Source: Macrostomum hystrix (Eukaryota; Platyhelminthes; Macrostomidae). Taken from it: a stretch of DNA of 64,000 nucleotides. Position 1 is the stretch's first letter. Every line of letters starts with the position of its first letter. A program made the position numbers and the translations under genes. The stretch is from positions 3,580,001-3,644,000 of the forward strand of contig CATNEN010000033.1 in assembly GCA_950097015.1 (NCBI GenBank), written 5' to 3'. Below are positions 1 through 12,194 of the stretch, in pieces. The notes beneath the pieces are model-generated. The model did not search any database. It was not told where the DNA came from and saw nothing but the letters and a program-made list of their open reading frames with translations.

Positions 1-386
1 TCATCTGCTTCAATAGTGTGGCTATAAAAGAGTTTAATGAATGCCACCACTGGGAAGCTAAGCACCAAACATCACCCTATGCATCAATGCTACTGAGAGA
101 AAGGATGCTATCGATTTGCTATCTGGCCTAGGGACTCCAGAGATAATAATTTTCTGGCCCTTGTTCAAAAACTTTTGCCTTCCTCTGAACTAGCTGATGC
201 ACTCCTACTAGCTAGTCTATAGGTAATATCAATAGCAATGCTATATGAGCAATTCCAAACAGGCATGCTTATGCTAGTGTGTCAGAAATGGTTATCAACA
301 CACAATATTGCTGTAGCTAGTACTCTTTTGATAAATGTTTAATAGTGTTAATTTTTTAATAATAGCTGGACCAAACAATGGTGATC

Positions 387-664
387 ATACATGCGCAACA
401 CCCGGCCGACCCGGCCGAATCGGCCGGGTGAAACGAGGGCCAAGCAAGGTAAGTCGCAAAAACCAATAGACCAAGTGCAAAAAAATCAAAGGGGGGACCA
501 AGGGACAAAAAAGGAAGGCATGAAGAAAGGAAAAAGGGGAGAGAAAAAGAGAGCAAATGAGAGCAAACTAAGTCATAAATAGAGCAATGAAATGAAATAA
601 GTCGCAAATGAGAGCAAAAACTAAGTCACATGGCCGGCTAAGATTTGGGAGGTTGCGCATGTAT
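387..664. repeat. MITE-like element with 13-bp inverted ends
   Basis: The segment begins ATACATGCGCAAC (387-399) and ends with its exact reverse complement GTTGCGCATGTAT (652-664). Just inside the left end is a GC-rich CCGGCCGA/TCGGCCGG palindrome, and the interior is a purine-rich stretch (about 430-600). There is no coding capacity. A short non-autonomous DNA transposon is the likeliest reading; the target duplication is not clear. Confidence 0.5.
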
Positions 665-1687
665 GATGGTGATGTATTTTTAAGATAACAGTGCTTATTG
701 GCACAGTTGAGTGCAAATAGTACTAAATGGATCTATGCCAATAATGCCTACCTTATCTGCATGGCAGCTTTCAGGAATAGGCTACCAGATAATTGTCAGT
801 TTGTATATGCTATGCAAATAGTGCCAACTTTATCCATATAGATCTGCCACTAATGTCCACCTTATCAACATAGCAGCTTGTTGAAATTGACAACTGCACA
901 ATTTAAAGCTATATTATCTGAAAACTATTCAAGTTTTTTACTGTTGTGTTGCATTAGAAAATAATTTTTTAATCTAGGTTAATATATTTTTAACTTTGTG
1001 TTACATATTTACAGGCAAAGCAATAATATTTACCAATATACCAAAATTGACAATCTTGGCTTGAAATTATTTAGTTACAATGCCAGCTGAAATGAATAAA
1101 CTAAATGATGCAGATCTAAAATTTTGTACTAAGTGTAATTCTTACTGCCATCAGCTTAATTCTGAAGCATTTCAAATGAAAACTGTGTAATGTCAACAAT
1201 GATAAAAACAAGAGTCAAAAGGATGTAGAACTTAAATGAGGTATCACAAAAATTCTACATCATTTCAGATGGAAACTACAATATAAACAACAACGACATA
1301 GCAAGACAAAATAAAACCAAGAAGCAGAGCTATATATTCACTTCTGTGTTAAAATCCTATCTTCTTAGGAAGGATACAAAAATATTATGGTCGGGATCAT
1401 AAGACAAAACTGAAAGGGTATACAATCACTTAGACTATAAAATTGTGTTTAGGGGATCATAAGATAAATTCAAATCATAACATAATATGTAAATTTTCAT
1501 CACAGACCCAAAGACCCAAATGCAAGGCAGGATTTGCCTGGAGCAGTGCACTACCACCCACCTCACTTTTGTTTTATGTTCCCCTCCTAGAGTTCTAGGA
1601 AAAATTACTATGTTGGGGACTGTAACTTGCAAGACAAAACCAAATATATAAGTACCTTCATAGTTACTGAAATTGAAGTTGAAAATC

Positions 1688-2103
1688 CTCACTTTTGAGG
1701 AACTTCCATTGGGTAGCCCAGATAGATGGAATAATAGCATGATTTTAATGGTGCAAATTATTTCTCAATGATTTTATTGCAGATTGTATAATGAAATAAA
1801 TGATCATCACCATCACATGAACAATTGTCAGGGATTTTAAAACAAAAGAATGCCCCTGGCTCAGGCATAGAGCCAATATATTACATTATAATTTATTATT
1901 TTCTGTTATTTCAATGATAATTTCTTCCTTACCTATAGTTTTGCAGCCTATAAACATAGTAGCTATGCAGCATGAATGAAATGTATATAAATACATGCAT
2001 ATGTATTTATATAAATTTAATTAAAAATCATCTAAAATCCTTTGCACCGTTAAAATCCTGCCATTCTGTCTGGGCAATGTAATGGAAGTTCCTCAAAAGT
2101 GAG
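1688..2103. repeat. MITE-like element with long inverted ends
   Basis: The left end CTCACTTTTGAGGAACTTCC (from 1688) is the reverse complement of the right end ending at 2103 (GGAAGTTCCTCAAAAGTGAG). Similarity continues inward for about 65 bp: a GGGTAGCCCAGA-type stretch on the left faces TCTGTCTGGGCAAT on the right, and GATTTTAATGGTGCAAA faces TTTGCACCGTTAAAATC. The 280-bp interior has no gene. A non-autonomous DNA transposon is likely. Confidence 0.55.
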
Positions 2104-3312
2104 CATATATGTATGTAGGCAGTCTCTTTTGCAAATTATTATAGGTATGATATGTATTTAAGAAAAATATTAGAAACATTAAGGTACAAAACTTTGTCAC
2201 ATTGTCCTTGATTGTTTATCGCCGATTGACTGTGTAAGTGGTAAAGTGGGTGCACGTACTACTGTATATGATTCATGAAACCGACGTGATGTTACAGATT
2301 TTCTAGAAATTAGAATGTTGAAAAGTTAATTTTTATTAGGATAATGTGACATAAGCAGTATAACAAACTTCTCTACAATACTAGAATAAAAATTTTCCCT
2401 TAAGGAATAGTGGAGACTTAAGACCAGTTTATTTTTATTTTTAGTTTTCTTAGAAAGTTAGATTCATTAATAATTGGTCTTCATTTTTTGTTTGTTTATC
2501 AAAACACAATAGCAACCAATCAGACATAAAATTAGCCATCCCATTTTTAACGAAAAAAAAATGACGTAATTCTCGTAACAGTTTCGAAAGCGACATTAAA
2601 ATTGAGTTAGTCACTATATCGGCTTTTTACTAGCTATATTATTGTGCTTGATGATAAATAAATGAAAATAAAATGAATATAAATTTTCATAAATGAAGCT
2701 TTCTAAACCTCGTTGAAGCAACATGTTTTGCAAGATATACTAAAAGAACAGCATTGGATCTGCTTCCAATAAAAAGTTATCAACATTCTAATGTGAAAAA
2801 GTGAAAAGTTTCTATCTCGCTTGAACGCTAGTGCATTTTCCAGTGGAAATCTTCCTGAAGAAACGAAGTGTCGCGTCCTTCTTCTAGTGTTCCTTGTCGC
2901 ATTTTTGAGTTGGGTGCAAAAATCAGATGCAGCAAGTCCATACATGTAATTATTTTTGCAGTGCATTCAAGCAGCACAAGCTCACACCAATCCAATCCCT
3001 TGTCCAAATGGCTCTCCGACATGAGCCAAAAGAGGCAGCCCGAGTCGCTGGACTTTTCCCCTAGAGGACAGCTCTCCTGCAGCAGCATCTTGCTGTTTTA
3101 GGTCAGGTCAGGATAGGATGTTTGAGCAGGAAGTGCAATTGTCTGACCAGAGTTTGAGAGAATTAAGAGAGATAGCTGTGACCCAAACCTTTAAAGTAAA
3201 GTGAGTTTAATATTGTAAAGAGTAAAGTAAACACAAATGCTTTCTAGCTCATTTATTTTTAATGCAATCTGTTTAGCGTGAATAAAGTTTAATAGGGAGA
3301 TACAGTATTATA

Positions 3313-5505
3313 CGAGGGGTGCGCAAAAAGTTTTGGCAACTGGTCCATAACTTTTTAAATAAGCCTTGAAAAGCGACAATTTTTTGTAGAATAATTTTTT
3401 TTATGAATTTTTTGTACAATCATATGTAGCGTGTGACGTTGTCAGGTGTTGGTGGCCCAGAGGGAGGCCATTTTAACAATAACACGTTTGTTTAATTTAA
3501 GCCATTATTTTTCTCTTTTCATTACGCGCTACTATAAGTAAACGTTAGAGTACGAACGCATCTTAATATGCTTAACGCGATCGGACCCCTGCGTACAATT
3601 TATTCAATAATTTTGAGCCTGGTTGTAAGGAAAATGTGTTTTTCCGTGCCAGCCATTGAGAGGGCTGTGCATATTTTATGCCAAAATTAAGCTTCTCGCG
3701 TGCACCCACCCCCAGCCCGCTCGTTATCAGTCTAGGCTGGTTTGTCCCTGTCCCCTGCCCTCCCGGTTTTTGGAGTCGTAGCGAGGCATTCCGCCATATC
3801 TATTCCGACAATTCTCGTCTCGTATCTCATCTCTCAGAAGTATAGCAACTGCTCGATCACGCCAACGCCACAGTCCACTTCATCGTCACCCTTTCTCGCG
3901 CCTCGGTTCATTGTCCGGTATCATCGCCATTTGGATTCTCTCGCCTAGCTCTGGCAGCCTGACGACATTGATATCCTCGCCACTTCGTCATCTTGCTAAA
4001 TTTAGTTACCTTTTTGTTGCATAGCCGTCTAGTGCACTCCCAATACTGCCATTGCGGTCCGACTGATAATGAACGGAACCCCTATCAGTACCGTCATATC
4101 AATAATAAACGAGAACCTATCATCGCCGGTGTTGTAGCGCCATCGTTATACTGTGTCAAGAAAAGTGCTACCGCTACACAGCCTCGCCTTCGTTACTTTG
4201 GGCCAAGCCCGATACGTCACAAGCGTTTGTTCATAAATTTTTAGCCTAATGCACTGAACTTTTCATTCACTAGACCATATTGACTAACGTATAGTCTTGT
4301 TTTCAGCCTTAAAATGGAAAATATCACCGCTGATCAGTGCAGATTTTATGTTTTCATGCGGTCACAGCTCGGTGAAAACGCTATCCAAATTCATACCGAC
4401 CTGGTTCAAGTCATAGCAGGTACCCCTTCGTACCGCACCGTCGCCCGTTGGATTGAATCAATCAGCGCTGGTCGAAGCTCCATGAACGACAGTCCTCGTT
4501 CTGGAAGGCCCATCGCATCCGTGACCGAGCAGAACATTGTGGCTGTGCGATAGCTGGTGGACACATCCTAATATCACTGTTGCCCTAATTAGCCAGACAA
4601 TCAGAATTTCTGATGGCAGTGTCCGAACCATCCTGCATGATCATCTTGGCCTTTGCAATTGGTCACGGCTCGTTGAATGCCTCGCGCACTCACTGCAGAA
4701 CAGAAGCAGGAGAGTGTTCGACGCAGCCAAGAATTTCTGCATCGCTTCGATGAAGGTGGCACTAAGCGACTCACTGATGTCGTTACTGGAGACGAGAAGT
4801 GGTTTTTCTACTTCCAAGTGCCCCACAAGAACCAAAGCAAGGTTTGGATTGGTGCTGATGAAGACCGTCCAACCGTTCTGCGCCCTGGGTTTCGCTCACG
4901 GAACCAGATGTTTTTCTCGTATTTCTCGTATTCTCGTATTTCTCGGCATCACTGGGCCAGTGGCAGTTGTTATGGTGCCGAATGGGCAGAACATCAATGC
5001 CACATTCTATACTGCAGTATAGTATACTATACATATCTCTACTATACTGCAAGGTTTTGCCTAAAGTCGTGGTTGTAGTCACAGAAAAGCAGCCAACCCG
5101 CCTCCAAAGTGGCAGAATTCACCTGCACCACGACAACGCTTCCGTTCCAGCCACACTGCGGACATGACAACGAGCTTTTTTCCGACAACAAGCTTAAGGT
5201 CATACCGCACCCACCATACAGTCCCGACGTCTCTCCCTGCGACTTCTGGGCCTTCTCAAAGCTGACCGAAAGCATGGCCGGATGCCATTTTCAGCGGTCT
5301 CAAGACCTGGCTCGCCGCAGCAATTCAGAGCTACGAGGGTTACGTTAGTCAATATGCTCTAGTAAATTAAAAGTTCAGTGCATTGGGCTAAAAATTATAA
5401 ACAAACGCAATATATGATTTTTGTTCTTGAACAAAAAATTGTCGCTTTTCAAAGTTAATCTAGAAAGTTATGGGCCAGTTGCCAAAACTTTTTGTGCACC
5501 CCTCG
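3313..5505 (+). mobile_element. Mariner-type transposon 1 (decayed, 2.2 kb)
   Basis: The element is bounded by about 75-bp inverted terminal repeats beginning CGAGGGGTGCGCAAAAAGTT at 3313 and ending with the near-complement GCACCCCTCG at 5505. Both ends are flanked by the TA duplication typical of Tc1/mariner (3311-3312 and 5506-5507). It carries a broken mariner transposase (4314-5345). At 2.19 kb it is well over the usual 1.3 kb mariner; the excess is about 0.9 kb between the left repeat and the transposase, with no recognised gene. Confidence 0.85.
4314..5345 (+). pseudogene. Mariner transposase, frameshifted
   Basis: The reading starts at ATG 4314 with a mariner-like N-terminal helix-turn-helix region, ending in the linker motif SPRSGRPIA. 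It shifts frame near 4540 (continuing THPNITVALIS, then VRTILHDHLG) and again near 4680. Catalytic motifs of the DDD triad can be seen in separate frames: TGDEKWFFYF near 4790, HHDNAS near 5135 and YSPDVSPCDFW near 5220. Frame breaks and a TA-rich insertion near 5010-5050 mean that it cannot encode an active enzyme. It would have cut and pasted the element by binding its terminal repeats. Confidence 0.85.
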
Positions 5506-7002
5506 TATATACTCAGCGTACATGCGCATGCGGCCTGCTATGCAAAGTAGGAACAAGGGTTACAAGACGAATAGAGTTAAAGACAACCGATCTTTGACTA
5601 ATCATCTTTCTGCTCAATATATAGTTTCTCTCTCTAAGGACATTCAAAATAAGAAAGCGGCAATCAAAACGAGAATTAGGAAGGCAAAACAATCTAACGA
5701 TCAAACAGTCAAATATTTTTATTTACAGTATATGTAATCATTTTTGCACGACTCCTTTTTACCACCTCTTGGTAACGCCTGAACCCTCCCTTCCTGCGTA
5801 TATGCTCGCATAATTCTAAACGCAGTTGCAATCGGCACTTGCAGCCGTTGCAGGATGGCTGCTGAGGCTTTTAGTGTTGCCCCTGCGCTTTAACTGTCTA
5901 TTTCCCATATAAGTTTCAACGCTGAATTTCCAGTATTCTAGGAGTCGAAATGACACACACACACAGACACACAGACAAACAACACGTGAACATAAGCATA
6001 TATATATATAGAAATGCTTTAGTAGTTCAACACTCGTTATCGTATTAGCCTGGACGCTTTACCATAGACTATTTCACTTTTTCGACGGTCGGTCTTCCAC
6101 TATCTGAGCTCTCCGGTCCTGGCATCTTGTTACAAGTGGGTAGGGTTTCGGGCTGGCGCGAGAGGGTCTGCAAAATGCGTCTTTTGTTCTCCTGTTGGCT
6201 GGAGCGAACGTGTGACAGAGGGATAAGGCTGGGGTGAAGCAAGATTTTATCGATCAAGAAAAAGAGCATGTGCATGTGCAGAGGACAGAGAGAGAGGTGT
6301 AAGATGTTAAGAAGAATGTTTTGACCTAGACAAAACATTAAATTTGTTTGTCACAGACGTTTTTCGTCTTACCAGCCAATTTTGCAGACACAAAAGTTTA
6401 AGCCTACACAACAAGCCTCTTCCTTAGGGGCTCATACATGCTCCTTTGTTAGTTAAAGCTTTTGAAGCCTAGACAGTCGAAAGAGCTTTCCAATGCGGTA
6501 CGTTATCCTGATTCTGTGCTTTTATGTATATTTTATGCATCTACCTATCTTATCATAGTATTTTCGAAAAACTAAATTTAGTAAAACCGATTTACTATAA
6601 CTATAAGTGGTGACTTTTGCATTGGTCTATATGTCGCTGCTCGTACAGAGGGTGCAGGCCCTCACCGAAAATAATCGGCATAAAATTCGCGAACTGTTCC
6701 GAATTCGACACGAACTCAATTTTAGGTTAGTCAGTTTCTGATTTCGTATATCTCGAAATCGGCTGCAGACAGGATTTTCTGATTAGCAAAATAGTTTCAT
6801 AAATCCATCTTCAATTATACCTTCTCCATAATTTTTTCGGTTTTTCTGATTTTTCACCCACCTTAATTGTACTTAATTAAGTCCATCATCTTTGCAGATA
6901 AGTGAAAAGCAGTCTTCATCAAATGCGAAGACTGATATTGTATCATTTTGGAGGGGTTTTTAGAGGTATACCAATCAAGCCTGATTGTTGCACGATTCAA
7001 AT
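5506..7002. other. Intergenic DNA without a recognised gene
   Basis: A short CA-rich run (about 5949-5985) and a TA run (about 5998-6010) are visible. The open frames at 5492-5737 and 6069-6338 resemble nothing I know. The first copy of the CCATAGAC motif lies at 6062-6069 and marks the left edge of the mobile-element district. Confidence 0.5.
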
Positions 7003-7143
7003 GTCTATGGCCGAAACAAACGCTAGAGGCCTGACATTCAAAGCTATATTTAGCACTGCATAACGTATAACGCAAGCAATAAAAGCAACATTAGAAGCAA
7101 CAGCAGTTAAGGCAGTATGCCTCAGTTACCTATTTCTTATGCC

Positions 7144-8600
7144 TCATGGCTTATTACTAATGTGTACGTGAAATTGGCAGTTGTAGAAAGTACCAGAAAT
7201 CGCAGAAGCAAGCGTCTGCTGCGTCTCCAAACTGCGCCCGACGACGGCTATTGGCTGCTCAGTATCAGCAGTCTGTGCACTGTTCGCTAACTGCGTATCG
7301 GCTGGTACCAGCTCGGAGTCATCAGAGCCGACCGTAGTTACACGCCGGGCTCCATCGGGCGACTCTGTAGCAGCGATTTTAGCCCCTCCGATGGAACTGA
7401 TTGTTGTCGACAGTGCAACCATCTCCCCATCGCGCTTTCTGCTGTGCCGAATGTACCTTTCCACTGAGCTCTCGCTTTTGTGTCCCGTAACTGCGCTGAT
7501 ATCCCGCAGGGAGACTCCAGCCGCATTCAACTCGGTTTGCCAATGTAACTCGAAGACAATGCCCAGTATAGGCTTTGCTTAGTTTGGCCGCTTCTGAGAT
7601 GACACGCATCAAGTTTCCGAGTGTGTTGACGCCGAGTACCTGCTTAGCGAAATACCAGGAGTCGGCTAGCCCTCGCAATCTAGGACGTAGGAACAGCAAA
7701 GAGCTTGGCACCCCTTCTCTGCTCTCTTCGATCTTCTTCAGGTAGAGATCCACACACTCATAGGGACATCTGCTTTCAAACGTTTCAACAAGCACGCTCT
7801 GCTTTCGATCTTCTGAAGTCCGCGTCTCTAAACTTCCACGGACATTTTTGGTCTCCATAGGTGCCAGTCTAAATGCACGTCGCCCATCGATTGTATATCT
7901 CTGAATGGCATCTACCGTCAGCTTACGGAACCATTCCCGACCTCGCAGTCCAAAGTGAAATGCCAACACAAAGTACATTTCCTGTTGTAATTTTACCGGT
8001 GTACTCCTGTCAAAGTAGACGCGCAATTTCTCTAGGTCTGCTTTCTCGACTGCACAAAACTGCTTCACCGAGCCACCTTCCTGGATGAACTTGGCAGCTG
8101 TAGCTTTCAGTTGTAGGTTGGCCTTCACAAAGCGTTGATCTTCAATTATGTTTAATCCACGTACGCGAAGTAAATAGCGGTACAAACCGGCGCGAGCAGT
8201 AACCAGAGAGGCAGGGGCATAGTATCCACAGTCGACCTTGCGCATAAAAGCGTAGAATATGCGCAGAGCAGTAACCAACTGTTGGATGTCGGCAGTCTCG
8301 AGATTGACCGAGTAGTTCTTGCTTGAGAGCACCTCTTGAAATTTTCGAACTGCCCATTGCTCTTGCTTCAGAACGGATTTCGGTGTGTTGTCAAACTGCA
8401 TCAGATCCATTTCATTGAGAAGAGCTTGCTCTGTATCCTCTCCGCAAAAAAAGCTCCTCCAGTGCGCCACAATCCAGCTGGGCTAGATCATCAATCATGT
8501 CCTGCATAACCCCCTCGCGTTGAATGCGCTCGCTAATCTCGGTGGCAGAAGCGCCGACAACGTCGCCCTGCGACATGTGCAGAAGACCTATTGGCACACC
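7144..8600 (-). pseudogene. YR copy A1: Crypton-like tyrosine recombinase
   Basis: This would be a DNA strand-exchange enzyme of the tyrosine-recombinase family found in Crypton-type transposons. Reading leftwards, an N-terminal core-binding domain (8470 to about 8150, with YYAPASLVTARAGLYRYL) leads into the catalytic domain. Visible catalytic motifs are FGLRGRE (first Arg), GHCLRVT (HxxR), TGHKSESSVERYI (second His and nucleophilic Tyr) and a C-terminal FYNCQF motif near 7180. One frameshift near 7540, just after HxxR, separates the last two motifs from the rest, and another lies near 8440. The N-terminus runs into copy B1 near 8600. A GTCTATGG motif lies about 135 bp beyond the stop (7003-7010). 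Confidence 0.85.
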
Positions 8601-9031
8601 AGTAGAAGCCTCGTAGATCCTTCAGCGCAGTGTAGCGCTCTCCATTTTTGTTCCGGGCCTCCATTACAAAATATTTCAGCTGGTAGTTCAGGTCACATTT
8701 GCTACCATCCTCCAGCTCGGCGAGAACCATAAGTGACTGGCCTCCACACGTCGACCAGATACGCTTCTTCTCGTCATGCCACTCGCGGAAGACTTGAAAG
8801 GCCCACTGCGCCTTTTTTCTTGGTGGTCGTCGGCACGGTCTCTTCAATGTGTCTGGCAATTTCATTCTCCGAAAGTTGCTCGAACCGGCCAGTGAGAGCG
8901 GCTTCATTAGGTCCAGCGTTATTCCCGGGCTCCAGGATGAAATCCAGCAGGTCCGGTGAAATCTCCATGTCCGGGGCTTCAACAATAACTACAGCAGAGA
9001 TGTCACCCATCTTCGGTAGCAAACTCCACAC
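8600..9031 (-). pseudogene. YR copy B1: N-terminal remnant
   Basis: Only the N-terminal third of a B-subfamily (KIAA1958/DUF3504-like) recombinase remains: a short acidic leader (ISPDLLDFILEP), a helical segment ending TVPTTTKKKG and, after a frameshift near 8820, QWAFQVFREWHDEKK, then DLNYQLKYFVMEARNKNGE. The catalytic domain is absent because the sequence runs directly into copy A1 near 8600. The two copies belong to different subfamilies, so this is a junction between elements and not one gene. The mariner-2 insertion begins only about 55 bp upstream of its start. Confidence 0.75.
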
Positions 9032-9143
9032 AAAAGAAGTTATTTTTTTCTGATCTTACACAGCATATTCGGCTTTATAGAACTTTACGAGGGTCACTCA
9101 GAAAGTCTTTAGCCTGAACAAGAAAACAGCAACTAAAAAACCA

Positions 9144-10237
9144 TTACAACTGCTCAAAGTACTCTCCCCCCGCATTGATACAGGCTTGCATCCTGTGGAA
9201 CCAGCTGTCGAAGCACTGCCGCCAATCCTCATCCCGGAGCTCCCCGATGACGTCTTTGAACTCATTCACAGCTTCTTCCGGCGAAGAAAAAATCTGGCCC
9301 TTTAATATCTCCTTGCACTTCGGGAATAAAAAAAGTCGCACGGTGCCAGGTCTGGACTGTACGCAGGGTGAGTCATCAGCTGGACACCACAGTCGGCCAG
9401 AAACTCGAGAGTTTGAGCTGCCATGTGCGCACTGGCATTGTCGTGCTGCAGAAGCACCCCACGCATTCCGCACCTTGGGCGCCTCTGGCTCACAGCAGAA
9501 AAAACTTTGGGCAGGCAAACCGTTGTGTACCAGTCAGCGGTGACTGTCCGGCGATCTTCCAGTGAAACGGAAGCCACATGTCCAGTGCGCATGAAGAAGC
9601 AGGCCGCCATCTGCTTGCCGACACTCCGGTTGCGTCGAAACTTGGTTGGGCTGTCCTCGTCTCTGAAGGTCCACATGGATGACTGGCGCTTGTTTTCGGG
9701 GTCGTATTGATAAATCCAGGTCTCATCTCCCGTGAGGATGTCCCAGATACGCCGGCTGGTCCCAGATTCGAATTTCTGCAGCATAAATCGGCACCAAGCC
9801 ACCCGGGTGTCCCTCTGCTCGTCCGACAGCTGATGGGGGATCCACCGGGAAGCCAGCTTCCGCACTCCGAGGTGTTCGTGCAGAATGGTGTGCACACTCC
9901 CCGATCCAATGCCCATCTCCTGCTGAATCTGCTGGTAGGTCACTCGCCGGTCAGCGTCAATCATGCTGGACACATCGCAGATATTTTCTGGGATCACTGC
10001 GTCGCAGGGTCTCCCGGATCGATGCTCATCTTCGAGGCTTTCTCGACCTCGGCGAAACTCAGCGAACCAGTTTTTGACGGTTGCGTATGAAGGACACAGA
10101 TGAGCGAAAACGTCTTGTAAAGTTTGAAATGAATCGGCCGGCGACTTGCCTTGCTTGAAATGCAAGTACATCATAGCTCTGAAGTCACGATTTTCCAGCT
10201 TCATTGACCAACTTCCCCACTCAGACCCAATAATCAT
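9144..10237 (-). pseudogene. Mariner transposase, nearly intact
   Basis: One frame runs from 10237 to 9302; the likely start is the internal Met of MKLENRDFR or the upstream Met at 10237. It holds the paired helix-turn-helix region, the RSGRP linker, TGDETWIYQYDPE with the first catalytic Asp, LLQHDNASAH with the second and HPAYSPDLAPCDFF with the third (DD34D class). A single frameshift near 9310 moves the last 55 residues (FPKCKEILKGQIF to the end) to another frame ending at 9144. The only visible damage is that one indel, so this copy is fairly young. The inserted YR element begins 22 bp upstream of 10237 and would have separated it from its promoter. Confidence 0.88.
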
Positions 10238-10429
10238 GATTGTTCAACGGTAGACGGATGTCTATGGCCACGCCAGGCCACGCCAAACAGATTGGCCTTT
10301 TTGACTTTATTTTAGGCAAAAACGAATTGAAACGATTTGAAACAATTAGCGCAACTGAAACAGTAACGCAACTGACAGCAGCATGTGCTGCACTCCCTCT
10401 GTCCATTGTCAAAATACAGATGCAGATGC

Positions 10430-11838
10430 TCAGTGGGGCTCCTGGGGCGGTCCGATCGTGAAAGTGCAGTTGGTGAAACTGCAGTCACCAAATACCGCAG
10501 CGTAGTTGCGGCCCGTAACGCTGACGGCTCTGTTGCTCACGTTGCTAGTCGCACTTGACACCACCCCTGGGGCGGGCTCCGATTCGCCCTCCACATGCCG
10601 GACCAGTGCGTCGCTCACAGACGTTGCCAGATCCCTCATCGTGCGATCTCGCTTGCGTGACAGGTACCATCGCACGGTCGCCTCACTCTGCTGGCCCGTG
10701 ATGCTCATGATGTCATTGATGGTGAATCCGGCGTCCCGCAGATCTGCGATCCGCGTCACGCGGATGCAATGATTGGTGTACCGCTTAAACAATGTGCAGA
10801 CCCGACTGAGGCGCTGCATCAGGGAGCCCAGCCAGTTGATCCCGCGCGTCTGCTTCGCCGAATACACGACCTGACAGTTCTTGTTGGGCATTGGCCGGGG
10901 AAAGAAGGTGTCATCCTTCGTCTCAGCTGGCAGGGTTGCGCCGTATAGCTGTAGCAGCTCCAGCTGTTTGCCATAAATCCGCGCCTGCTTCGGTACGTAT
11001 CCCTTCGCCCTGACAGGATCGGCACTCTGGTTCTTGGTGGACAACGGCGGAAGCTCCATGTAGGCGTTACCATCGGCATCCTCCTTGGCGATGAGTAGCT
11101 GCCGTCTCCGTAGTGCCTTCAGATGTTCTTGGCCGCGTTCACCAAGGATGTACAGAAGTGTAAAGAGTACTTCATCTTGCAGCTTCTCCCCGGTGGTGCG
11201 ATCGAAATACTTATGGAGTTTCGCCAGGTCCGCCTCCTCGATAGGCTCAAAGTGCTTCACCGCGCCACCAGCGTTGTTCCAATCGCGCACTTTCACCCGC
11301 AGCATCCTGTTGGACTTAGCAAACTCAGGCGCGCCCACCAGATCGAGGTTCCGTTGAAGGATATGTCGGAAGTACCGCTGAATACCCGCGCGGATACACA
11401 CCAAGGTTGCCGGAGAATACAGTTCGCCATTAGCCTTGCGCAAACGAAAGTAGAATAGTCGAAGGTATTCGTTAATCTCAGATGATTCCATGCTCCTGAG
11501 CCGTTCGGTCGCATGCCCGACACTGGCCATGAAGTCAACAAACTGCTGACCATACTGTGTCATTTGCTCTCTGGTCGTCTTTGGCAACGATTGCACCTCC
11601 GCTTCGTCCATCTCCTTCTCCGCTCCAACTTTCGGAACACCGTCGGGTCCCACCTCCGGTAGGATGACGCCCAGGAGGTGTCGTCGTCATTCTGCCCGGG
11701 ATCTTCCAGGTAGGCTATGAAACGAGAAAGGTCGTCGTCGTCCCTATGATCGGCCGAACTTAGATGCGTCAAGAGTCGCAACTCTGGTGCGGTGACACCG
11801 TTTAAGGCGTCAACCGGTAGATTAGCCCAATTTATCAT
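10430..11838 (-). pseudogene. YR copy A2: Crypton-like recombinase, one frameshift
   Basis: The start at 11838 is chosen because MINWANLPVDALNG matches the N-termini of copies A3 and A4 (M..YANIP, MLNLANLP). A single indel near 11650-11690, in the acidic linker, shifts the frame; from 11653 to 10430 the reading is open. The core-binding domain has YSPATLVCIRAGIQRYFRH and the catalytic domain LGERGQEHLKAL (first Arg), NHCIRVT (HxxR), ITGQQSEATVRWYLSRKRD (the second His replaced by Gln, nucleophile Tyr) and a C-terminal CSFTNCTFTI motif. It has no intron at the site where A3 has one. Apart from the one indel it looks functional, and the indel could also be a sequencing error. Confidence 0.85.
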
Positions 11839-12012
11839 TTGCAAGTTTAAGGCGCTCACTGGTGGTTCAGACTGTTCAGGCTTGGGGCTTCTACTCTTGC
11901 CTTCCTTCCTTCCTTCCATCCTTCCGTCAGCTTTAGCCAATGTTTTTTTGTCTATGGTCCATCCTTCTCCTCTGCCCAGCCAATCCTCACGAACAAGTAG
12001 AGCTATTTTTAT

Positions 12013-12044
12013 ACCGTCATTGAGCAACGTTGCTCAATGACGGT
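12013..12044. repeat. Perfect 32-bp palindrome
   Basis: ACCGTCATTGAGCAAC is followed directly by its exact reverse complement, with no loop. It lies about 175 bp upstream of the A2 recombinase start, inside the A2 element. It could extrude as a cruciform or bind a dimeric protein; its role is not known. Confidence 0.8.
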
Positions 12045-12085
12045 TTGTGCAACGGAGGAAATCTTGTCGGGTGCGTTTGTCAATG

Positions 12086-12194
12086 TTGTTGTGTATGCGG
12101 TTGCCGAGATAGACAATAAGAATTTGTCACTCGTCGCTTCGTGACACTCGTGACAATTTCTTATTGTCTATCTCGGCAACCGCATATACAACTT
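12086..12194. repeat. Long stem-loop upstream of YR copy A2
   Basis: The arms of about 45 bp are nearly perfect: the left includes GCGGTTGCCGAGATAGACAA and the right TTGTCTATCTCGGCAACCGC. The central 20 bp (around TCGTCGCTTCGTGA) form the loop, itself partly palindromic. It is one of a series of such palindromes lying between the recombinase genes. Confidence 0.8.

Larger units (their letters stand above)
1..3312. other. AT-rich intergenic DNA, no recognised gene
   Basis: Apart from the two short inverted-repeat elements listed separately, I recognise no gene here. Open frames are short and look like none of the families I know. The frames around 2700-3100 overlap on both strands without a convincing domain. 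The stretch is rich in A and T, and an AT palindrome containing ATGTATATAAATACAT lies near 1980-2030. Confidence 0.6.
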
